This document shows positions 13,635 through 19,673 of a DNA stretch of 19,673 nt, piece by piece; position 1 is the first letter of the stretch; every line of letters starts with the position of its first letter. A program made the translations under genes and the position numbers. The notes under the pieces were generated by a model. That model was not told the DNA's origin, ran no database searches, and saw only the letters and a list, made by a program, of their open reading frames with translations. The DNA is from an uncultured Spirochaetales bacterium (lineage in GTDB: Bacteria; Spirochaetota; Spirochaetia; Sphaerochaetales; Sphaerochaetaceae): positions 1 to 19,673 of the forward strand of contig CAKQTE010000003.1 of assembly GCA_934276485.1 (NCBI GenBank), written 5' to 3'.

Positions 13635-13648
13635 TATGATACATACTT
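13635..13648 (+). promoter_or_regulatory. -10 element placing the start point at the GH57 ATG
   Basis: TATGAT at 13635-13640 is a good -10 box (five of six). It ends eight bases before the A of the ATG at 13649, so transcription should start at about 13647-13649. No purine-rich ribosome site exists before the ATG, and an in-frame stop at 13637-13639 excludes a longer protein. The mRNA is probably leaderless or nearly so. No convincing -35 is seen, which hints at an activator. Confidence 0.5.
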
Positions 13649-15973
13649 ATGGCTGAAGAAAATTCTAAAACATCCATTATACTTCATGGTCACTTCTACC
13701 AACCACCAAGAGAGAACCCTAGAACAGGTGTAATTCCAAAGCAAGCTTCTGCCTCTCCTTGGGAAGATTGGAACGAAAGAATCTTCCATGATTGCTATAA
13801 TGCGAACTGTTACTCAAGATATTTGAATATAGATGGAAGGATAGTCTCCCTGACTAATAACTATAGTTATATATCCTTTAATTTTGGACCAACTTTGTTA
13901 CATTGGCTTGATGAAAAACATCCTGATGTAATCGATTTACTAAGAGAAGCTGACAAGAGTTCTGCTGAGCGCTTAGGACATGGAAACGCTATGGCACAAG
14001 CTTTCAATCATACAATTCTTCCACTAGATAGAATTGATGATGCAATGCTTCAGATCGATTGGGGAATCAAGGACTTTGAATACCACTTCAAGCGTATGCC
14101 AGAAGGAATGTGGCTACCAGAGTGTGGTGTAAATGAAAATGTAATACAGCTTTTGTCAGATGCTGGAATCAAGTTCATTGTTCTTTCTCCATGGCAATGC
14201 AAGTGGATTGAAAACGAGTCTGGAGAAATGATCAACCTCAACTCTTCCCCTGCCCCATATCAGCAAAGCTATATCATTACTGGCTCTAATGGTGGAGAGA
14301 TCAACGCATTCTTCTATAACCCAGCTCTTGCTGAGGGCATAAGCTTTGGTCATATGCTCAGAGATGCTGATGGTTTATATAAATCCCTGTTGGATATCAA
14401 GAGAAGAGATCAAAATCCATCTATCATACATACTGCAACAGATGGAGAAATATATGGTCACCATGAACCATATGGCGATATGGCTCTAGCAGCTCTAATC
14501 AAGAAGATCAACGAGCGAGAAGATTTTGTTCTCGACAACTATGGATCATTTTTGGCCAATCATCCATCAAAGAGACACGCAGAACTACGTAAGGGCGAGG
14601 ATGGAAAAGGTACAAGCTGGTCTTGCTCTCATGGAGTTTCAAGATGGTACAAGGATTGTGGTTGCCACACAGGTGGAGGCGACAATTGGAACCAAGCTTG
14701 GAGAACACCATTAAGAAATGGACTAGCAAACCTTGGTGACAAGTTAAACGAGATCTTCGATAAGAACATCAACGATATCTTCATGGGCCAAATCTCATCA
14801 CTAGAGCTGTTAAAGAAAGCAGGTCGAACATACTCAGGCGAGATCTCAATGACAGAGTTCATCTCTTCATTGCACTCTGAATATAAGTTCGACGAAAGTG
14901 AGGATATAAAGCTATCACACTTAATTGAAGGTATGAAGAACAAGCACTTTTCACTCACAAGCTGTGGATTCTTCTTCTCTGACATCTCAGGAATCGAACC
15001 AAGACAGGATATCAAGTACGCACTCTCTGCTATCTCGATGTTCCAGCCATTTTGCAATGATGATTTACTGCTACCATTCTTGTCAGACTTAAGAGATGCA
15101 AAGTCAAATATCAAGTCAGAAGGAGATGGAATGAGCCTTGCTCAAGAAGAGATGAAAGGACTTCCTGGCAGAGTTGAAGCTGCTCTCTATTTCTACTTGA
15201 ATAGGGCTTATGCATCGGAGACGGATTTCACGGATAGATATGGAAAGTTCACACTCCTTTCATATTCCGAAAAAGAGGGAAATCCAATCATCCAAGAACA
15301 AGACACTCTTAGTCAGGAGACATTCACATTCTCAATTCTCTCATCATCTTCTGAGAGCACAAGTATCAACTTGTATATCTCAGAAAACAGCAATAAGAGC
15401 AACTCTATCGAGAGATTCAGGATCACAAACAATGAAATCCCAGATAGAATTCTAGATGAGACTTTGCAGTGGATAGATAGAGCTATGAGTGAGATCAAGT
15501 TCAATGACCTGATTGCAAACGCTCTTCATATGAAGCATTTTTCCATGCTTGTAAAAAGTTCAAAATACACTCCAATGAAGACATTGATTTTGGAAAATCT
15601 TGGCTTGACTCTTAAGCTCATAAAATCTCTTTCTCTTCATCATATCCATGCAGATTCACATGAAAAGCTAACTACTCTTGGAAATATGATTGATTTCGTA
15701 AAGAAATATGGAAGAGACACAGATCTTGATGCTGTTAACACTATCTTCAGTGACTACTTGGAGATACTTGCAAAAGAGATTAAGAAGCATAAGCTCGACC
15801 AAAAGAGAGCAGATGCTGTAATTACAACCCTTAATCTCTCTAGAACCCATGGATTTGAGCCAGAGACCAAGGGACTTCAAAATGTTGTATATGATTACTA
15901 TTCAAATAAGACACATGCAAATATCGATGAAGAGAGTGCAAGAAAGTTGTACTCAGTTCTGAACTTCCAATAA
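13649..15973 (+). CDS. GH57 enzyme with DUF3536 C-terminal region
   Basis: This 774-residue cytoplasmic glycoside hydrolase family 57 protein is of the large DUF3536-containing type. The catalytic barrel starts with LHGHFYQPPRENP (12-24) and WNERI. It has GMWLPECGV with the likely nucleophile Glu158, and HTATDGEIYGHHEPYGD with the likely acid/base Asp265. GHG at 110-112 also fits the family. The second half (about 330-774) is mostly helical, as in DUF3536 proteins, and ends without a carbohydrate-binding module. The substrate is expected to be an alpha-1,4-glucan such as glycogen or maltodextrin, but this subfamily is poorly characterised. There is no signal peptide. It is transcribed away from the DUF1957 GH57 operon, sharing its control region. 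Its last 21 bp overlap the recN end on the other strand, with no terminator between the two genes. Confidence 0.9.
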   Translation: MAEENSKTSIILHGHFYQPPRENPRTGVIPKQASASPWEDWNERIFHDCYNANCYSRYLNIDGRIVSLTNNYSYISFNFGPTLLHWLDEKHPDVIDLLREADKSSAERLGHGNAMAQAFNHTILPLDRIDDAMLQIDWGIKDFEYHFKRMPEGMWLPECGVNENVIQLLSDAGIKFIVLSPWQCKWIENESGEMINLNSSPAPYQQSYIITGSNGGEINAFFYNPALAEGISFGHMLRDADGLYKSLLDIKRRDQNPSIIHTATDGEIYGHHEPYGDMALAALIKKINEREDFVLDNYGSFLANHPSKRHAELRKGEDGKGTSWSCSHGVSRWYKDCGCHTGGGDNWNQAWRTPLRNGLANLGDKLNEIFDKNINDIFMGQISSLELLKKAGRTYSGEISMTEFISSLHSEYKFDESEDIKLSHLIEGMKNKHFSLTSCGFFFSDISGIEPRQDIKYALSAISMFQPFCNDDLLLPFLSDLRDAKSNIKSEGDGMSLAQEEMKGLPGRVEAALYFYLNRAYASETDFTDRYGKFTLLSYSEKEGNPIIQEQDTLSQETFTFSILSSSSESTSINLYISENSNKSNSIERFRITNNEIPDRILDETLQWIDRAMSEIKFNDLIANALHMKHFSMLVKSSKYTPMKTLILENLGLTLKLIKSLSLHHIHADSHEKLTTLGNMIDFVKKYGRDTDLDAVNTIFSDYLEILAKEIKKHKLDQKRADAVITTLNLSRTHGFEPETKGLQNVVYDYYSNKTHANIDEESARKLYSVLNFQ

Positions 15974-17596
15974 AGCTTTTGCATGTTCAAGTGAGATATC
16001 GCTTGTTTCCCCAGAAAGGAGACGAGCGATTTCTTTTACCCTCTCATCCCCATCAATATTCTTGATTCTTGAAAGAGTTCTTCCATCAACTTCTTTTTTG
16101 TAAACCAAATAGTGGTGATCTGCCTTAACAGCCAATTGAGACAAGTGCGTAATGGCAAATACCTGATAGTTTTCAGAAAGAGTCTTTAGAAGAGTTGCAA
16201 CATTATTTGCAATGACTCCACCTATTCCACTATCGATCTCGTCAAAGAGCATTGTCTCAACATTTCCTTTCTTGTTCATGGAAACCTTGAGTGCAAGCAT
16301 TATTCTTGATAGCTCTCCTCCTGAACTAGAATTCTCCAACTCTGAGAATTTCTCACCTTTATTTGCAGCAATCAGGAAAGAAATCCTGTCCTTTCCATAT
16401 GGTGTGAAATCATCACTTACAGTAACGGCAATCTTCAGCTTTGCACTCTTCATTCCCAATAGATGTAAATTGCTCTCTATTTTCTTCTCGAGTTTTTCAG
16501 CGCCTTTTACTCTTACTTCTGACAATCTCTCACTATCTTTTGAAAGCTCTTGATATAGTTTAGAAATCTCTTTTTCAAGCTTAGCTATCAGCTCTTCGCT
16601 GTTTTCACATCTTTCAAGCTTTTCCCTATATTCCTCTCTCTTTCTGATAGCTTCCTCAACAGATCCTCCAAAGCGCCTTTTAATCTTCTGAATTGCACTC
16701 AAGCGTTCATTCTTTTCTTCAAGCTCGTACTCGGAGTATGAGATGGAATTCTTATAATCACGTAGAGTTTCCAACAGATCTTCACTCTCTATCAGCCTTG
16801 ACTCCATCTCTGAAGAACTGTCGATTAGAGTTGGATCCTTTCTCTCAGCTTTCTTAACAGCAGCAAGAGCTTGGCTAATAGATGAGATCGCACTCTTTAG
16901 CTCTTCGCAAGCCTCAGAGATATTCTCAGACAGGAATTCAGAGGATGAAATCCTTTGGATCTCAGCTTTGAGATTCTCTTCTTCCCCTTCTTCTAGCTTT
17001 GCATTCTCAAGCTCATTCAAGCAATAACGCATATAGTCTGCTTCTTCAGCATTCTTATTGACAGAATCCTTAAGTTCATTGAGCTCATTCTGTTTCTTCT
17101 TGTATTCAGAATATGTGTTTGAATAAGATAAGAGATACTTTTCTGAAGATGATGCATCATCGAGAAAGGTTCTTAGATTCTCATTTTTCAACAATGCTTG
17201 GTATGCGTGTTGTCCAGAAAGATCTACTAGCAGCCTCCCAAGCTCCTCTCCTTCTTGCCTAGTGATCATGACAGAGTTTACTGAATACGAAGATCTTCCT
17301 GTTTCCTTGATGATCCTACGAATAAGAATTTGATCGTCATATTCGATAGCGTGTTCTTCAAGCCAAGCTAGAGCATCTTTGGATTCAGTTGTAAAAACAG
17401 CAGAAATCTCTGCACTCTTTTCACCCTTTCTAACAGCATCCTTATCGGCCTTTGCACCCAGTAGCAGGGACAACGCTCCCAATATGATACTCTTACCTGA
17501 ACCAGTTTCACCTGTAATACATGAAAATCCTTCAGAGAAATCCAAATCCAGCTTATCTATCAAAACATAGTTTCTAACATGAAGACTCTCAAGCAT
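15953..17596 (-). CDS. recN: DNA repair ATPase RecN
   Basis: RecN is an SMC-like ATPase that acts early at DNA double-strand breaks. The 547-residue protein has Walker A GETGSGKS at 29-36 and two long coiled-coil arms (about 150-210 and 270-380) around a central hinge-like segment. The ABC signature SSSGGELSRIMLALK and Walker B MLFDEIDSGIGG follow in the C-terminal half, with the switch His in FAITHLSQLA. All catalytic motifs are intact. ATG at 17596 has AGGAGAG seven bases upstream and overlaps the nadK stop by 8 bp, so the genes are coupled. The 3' end overlaps the convergent GH57 gene by 21 bp; those bases encode the last six residues of both proteins plus both stops. Confidence 0.97.
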   Translation of the reverse strand: MLESLHVRNYVLIDKLDLDFSEGFSCITGETGSGKSIILGALSLLLGAKADKDAVRKGEKSAEISAVFTTESKDALAWLEEHAIEYDDQILIRRIIKETGRSSYSVNSVMITRQEGEELGRLLVDLSGQHAYQALLKNENLRTFLDDASSSEKYLLSYSNTYSEYKKKQNELNELKDSVNKNAEEADYMRYCLNELENAKLEEGEEENLKAEIQRISSSEFLSENISEACEELKSAISSISQALAAVKKAERKDPTLIDSSSEMESRLIESEDLLETLRDYKNSISYSEYELEEKNERLSAIQKIKRRFGGSVEEAIRKREEYREKLERCENSEELIAKLEKEISKLYQELSKDSERLSEVRVKGAEKLEKKIESNLHLLGMKSAKLKIAVTVSDDFTPYGKDRISFLIAANKGEKFSELENSSSGGELSRIMLALKVSMNKKGNVETMLFDEIDSGIGGVIANNVATLLKTLSENYQVFAITHLSQLAVKADHHYLVYKKEVDGRTLSRIKNIDGDERVKEIARLLSGETSDISLEHAKALLEVQN

Positions 17597-18440
17597 GCAT
17601 CTCTCCTGACCAATTGAGTTTATCTCTAATGACTTCTGTGAAGTTTCTCTTAGTTGAATGCAACAAAAGCATCTTTGTTCTGCTTGTGTCTATTGCTATC
17701 ACGTCTCCTTCCTCTAGATCAAAATAGACCTGGCCATCGACTGTTAGAACAATATCTGTTCTCTGCTTATCTGGAACAAGAATCGTTACATTCTTACCAG
17801 CTGTTACCAATGGTCTATTTGATAGTGTGAAAGGACAAATTGGAGTTACAACAACAGCATTCATCTCTGCATCCAATATAGGCCCCCCTGCAGCTAAGGA
17901 GTATCCTGTGGAACCAGTAGGAGTTGCAACAATCATACCATCAGCTCTAAAGGATCCTGCCAGAGTATTATCTATCTTAAGCTTCAAGCTAATTACTTTA
18001 GCAATACCAGAAGAACAAACAACTATCTCATTTAGAGCTGTTGAAGAGAATACCTTCTTGTTATTTCTCATAACAGAAACCCGGAGCATCAATCTCCTAG
18101 AGATATTCTGCTCTCCACCCACATATGCTTCGAACGCTTCCTTCCACTCATCTTTGCCAACTTCTGTGATATATCCAAAGGTTCCAAGGTTTATAGGAAG
18201 AATAGGAATACCTAGAGAACAAACTGAACGAGATGCATATAGTACTGTTCCATCCCCTCCGAGTGTTACTACCATGTCATAGCCATAGCCAACATCAAGC
18301 TTATCTTGAGATACATCTGTAGAAATTATTTCAGATGAGATATTCTTCTCTTTAAGATATTCGCTAATCTCTCCTGCAATAGAAGCAGCTTCAACTTTAC
18401 TTGTATTAGCAATGATCAATACAGATTTAATTTCACTCAT
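17589..18440 (-). CDS. nadK: NAD kinase (ATP-NAD kinase)
   Basis: NadK phosphorylates NAD to NADP and sets the cellular NADPH pool. The 283-residue protein shows the conserved GGDGT at 61-65, NLGTFGYITEV at 84-94, the NE motif in ALNEIV (137-138) and the substrate-binding TPTGSTGYSLAAGGPI at 173-188. All residues needed for activity appear present. The ATG at 18440 follows a weak AAAGGT ribosome site. It sits between a DegT-like gene (12-bp gap) and recN (8-bp overlap). The nadK-recN pair is a common bacterial arrangement, though the functional reason is not established. Confidence 0.97.
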   Translation of the reverse strand: MSEIKSVLIIANTSKVEAASIAGEISEYLKEKNISSEIISTDVSQDKLDVGYGYDMVVTLGGDGTVLYASRSVCSLGIPILPINLGTFGYITEVGKDEWKEAFEAYVGGEQNISRRLMLRVSVMRNNKKVFSSTALNEIVVCSSGIAKVISLKLKIDNTLAGSFRADGMIVATPTGSTGYSLAAGGPILDAEMNAVVVTPICPFTLSNRPLVTAGKNVTILVPDKQRTDIVLTVDGQVYFDLEEGDVIAIDTSRTKMLLLHSTKRNFTEVIRDKLNWSGEMHA

Positions 18441-18452
18441 AACAAACTACCT

Positions 18453-19484
18453 TTAATGAAGATGGCTAATGACTTTCTGTATGGACTCGATCTCAACAGA
18501 AGACAAAAATGGATAGATAGGGAACGAAAGTCCTCGAGTCAAAGCTGGAATCGCTTTAGGAAATCTATCGAATCTATCTTGATATCTTGATCCAATTGCA
18601 TTTGAGAATGTCTTTTTGGCACTCACTTGATATTTAGATGCAAACGCAATCATCTCATCTGGCTTGGTGTTTACTATTACAGAAAAACCATATCCATTTG
18701 AATGGAAATCCATGCTCGCAGATCCAAAGAGCTTACAATTCGTTTTCTTAACAGCCTGAATATAAACCTTGTAGATATTATCTCGTCTTAAAAGAATATT
18801 CTCGAGTTTAGAAATCTGAACAATACCAAGAGCTGCATTCATATCAGGTAGCTCAACATAAGGAGATAGCTTACTAACCTCTTTCTTGATATTATCCCCA
18901 ATATCTTCGCTATCTGTTGCGACAAAAGCACCACCTCCAGTACTGACAATTCCATCTTCTTCGGTGGATGCAAGCACAACATCTCCAATAACTCCAGGTT
19001 TAATTTCCCCATATGATGAGCCAATGGATTGGGATATATCTTCAATGATCAATAGTCCTGTATCCTTGAAAGCATCTATATTTCTAACAACCTGACAAAT
19101 AGGCTCAAACAAAATCAAAGCTTTAGTTTTATCGCTCTTGTTATTCAAGACATAATCAATATCAATGATCATCGAATCATCAACATCTACAAGTACAGGA
19201 TTGATTTCCAATTCCTTAAAAGCTTCCAAATAGATACGAGGCGTTAAAACAGATACAAATACCTCGTCTCCCTTTTCTAAAGACAAACTCTTAAGAGAAA
19301 ATAAAATAGCGTCATAATATGTTCGAAGAGCAAAGCCCTGTTTCTTATTAATTAAATCAAGAAAAAGACGAATGAATTCCTTCTTTCTTTCTCCCGGTCC
19401 TATCTTTTCATCCACCATTGTCTGTAATACAGCATCCATATCTTTTCTGTATAGTGCTGGCTTATAGAATCTTATTGCTGCCAT
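18453..19484 (-). CDS. DegT/DnrJ/EryC1-like protein lacking the PLP lysine
   Basis: This 343-residue protein has the fold of the DegT/DnrJ/EryC1/StrS sugar aminotransferase family. It contains GDEVFVSVLTPR (72-83, equivalent to GDEVIvp..T), ALILFEPICQV, IIEDISQSIGSSYG with Asp149 (the residue that normally contacts the PLP pyridine nitrogen), and STGGGAF (181-187, equivalent to the TGEGG region). The active-site lysine expected about seven residues before that glycine run is missing: the segment reads ASTEEDGIVSTGGG, with Asp177 near the lysine position and no lysine in the neighbourhood. It therefore cannot act as a standard aminotransferase; it may bind ligand or act as a partner or regulator. 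It leads the nadK-recN unit. No ribosome site precedes the ATG. Confidence 0.8.
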   Translation of the reverse strand: MAAIRFYKPALYRKDMDAVLQTMVDEKIGPGERKKEFIRLFLDLINKKQGFALRTYYDAILFSLKSLSLEKGDEVFVSVLTPRIYLEAFKELEINPVLVDVDDSMIIDIDYVLNNKSDKTKALILFEPICQVVRNIDAFKDTGLLIIEDISQSIGSSYGEIKPGVIGDVVLASTEEDGIVSTGGGAFVATDSEDIGDNIKKEVSKLSPYVELPDMNAALGIVQISKLENILLRRDNIYKVYIQAVKKTNCKLFGSASMDFHSNGYGFSVIVNTKPDEMIAFASKYQVSAKKTFSNAIGSRYQDRFDRFPKAIPALTRGLSFPIYPFLSSVEIESIQKVISHLH

Positions 19485-19499
19485 GAGCGTATTTTAGCA
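19485..19499 (-). promoter_or_regulatory. Extended -10 promoter giving a leaderless DegT-like mRNA
   Basis: On the minus strand TGCTAAAAT (19491-19499) is an extended -10 (TGn plus TAAAAT, five of six). Six bases follow and then the ATG at 19484, so the predicted start point is the A of the start codon. No Shine-Dalgarno sequence can fit. A -35 is not evident, which extended -10 promoters tolerate. Confidence 0.55.
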
Positions 19500-19568
19500 T
19501 AACGAGTGAGAAATTACATTGGCAATATCGGCCAAAATTCAGGCATAAAAAACATATACACGTAAGCT

Positions 19569-19654
19569 AACGCACCACTAAGAACGAAACATTACAAGGA
19601 TTTTAGGAATTGCCCTTATACTGTAATCAGGCAGCACAAGGTTGTGCGTTTTTT
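19569..19654 (+). ncRNA. Possible small structured RNA ending in an intrinsic terminator
   Basis: AACGCAC (19569-19575) can pair with GTGCGTT (19644-19650), closing a domain that contains a second perfect stem, ATTACA (19591-19596) with TGTAAT (19622-19627). Competing with the outer stem is a local hairpin GCACA/TGTGC (19634-19646) followed by six T (19649-19654), a plausible terminator. Mutually exclusive outer-stem and terminator pairings recall a riboswitch or sRNA end. No known class is recognised, no clear promoter is seen (TATACA at 19555-19560 is weak), and the window ends shortly after. Confidence 0.3.
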
Positions 19655-19673
19655 GGTATTTGAGACCGAACAA

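Larger units (their letters stand above)
13201..13648. other. 448-bp divergent intergenic control region
   Basis: This AT-rich region separates the minus-strand DUF4912-GH57 operon from the plus-strand DUF3536 GH57 gene. No gene, tRNA or rRNA is seen. It contains the promoter candidate for the minus-strand operon (13226-13254), three TTGCA direct repeats in 9-bp phase (13348-13370), three TTGATAA copies (13425-13431, 13450-13456, 13471-13477), a 20-bp palindrome (13508-13527) and a -10 box for the plus-strand gene (13635-13640). Since both sides encode alpha-glucan enzymes, the region may carry sites for a shared sugar-responsive regulator; that is inference. Confidence 0.6.

Noticed and set aside
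19617..19622. TATACT as a -10 promoter near the right edge
   Set aside because: No -35 at a suitable distance, and any transcript would run straight into the terminator hairpin; the bases are better explained as part of the stem region.
1..19673. CRISPR arrays, tRNA, rRNA, toxin-antitoxin or phage genes
   Set aside because: I scanned both strands and saw no regular spaced repeats, no cloverleaf with CCA-type end, no rRNA signature and no such protein families.

Overview
This window reads as a chromosomal segment of a low-GC (roughly 40% by eye) bacterium, most likely a spirochaete. The division cluster lacks ftsI and all mur genes and carries an FtsW with degenerate catalytic motifs. That would fit a Sphaerochaeta/Bullifex-like lineage, which is described as lacking penicillin-binding proteins. 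This assignment is inference from gene content, not from a marker gene. Almost everything is on the minus strand; the only clear plus-strand gene is one GH57 enzyme.

Layout, left to right. (1) Positions 67-1565 are an IS110-family insertion sequence with a DEDD/serine transposase on the minus strand. It sits inside the 3' end of a TauE/SafE-type membrane transporter gene. Joining the two flanks at the shared dinucleotide core (AG on the plus strand at 67-68 and 1564-1565) restores the transporter reading frame to about 259 codons, apart from one in-frame TAG. The non-coding stretch upstream of the transposase contains short matches to the target and donor flanks, in the order left target, right target, left donor, right donor. 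That is the arrangement expected of an IS110 bridge RNA. (2) Positions 1598-9359 (minus strand) are a compact division operon: mraZ-rsmH-ftsL-ftsW-ftsQ-ftsA-ftsZ-xerC-tauE. Most neighbours overlap or nearly touch. A promoter and TGGGN repeats in 10-bp phase precede mraZ, consistent with MraZ autoregulation. (3) Positions 9467-13254 (minus strand) are a second operon: a DUF4912-type protein with a Rho_N-like head, a GH57 alpha-glucan enzyme of the branching-enzyme/AmyC type, a small MscS channel and a one-helix hypothetical protein. It ends at a strong intrinsic terminator. (4) A 448-bp divergent intergenic region with repeats and a palindrome separates this operon from a plus-strand GH57 enzyme of the DUF3536 type. 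(5) Positions 15953-19484 (minus strand) carry a DegT-like protein lacking the usual PLP lysine, NAD kinase and RecN. RecN converges on and overlaps the GH57 gene. (6) The right edge holds a possible small structured RNA or terminator on the plus strand.

Functionally, the window combines cell division and chromosome resolution (mraZ to xerC), alpha-glucan metabolism on both sides of a shared control region (two GH57 enzymes plus DUF4912), osmotic protection (MscS), and NADP supply and DNA repair (nadK, recN). Two plus/minus transcription-unit heads (the DUF3536 GH57 and the DegT-like gene) have a -10 element six to eight bases before the ATG and no Shine-Dalgarno, so both may be leaderless. 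The items most worth following are the self-consistent bridge-RNA guide set, the likely inactive SEDS protein in a division operon without ftsI, and the lysine-less DegT homologue.
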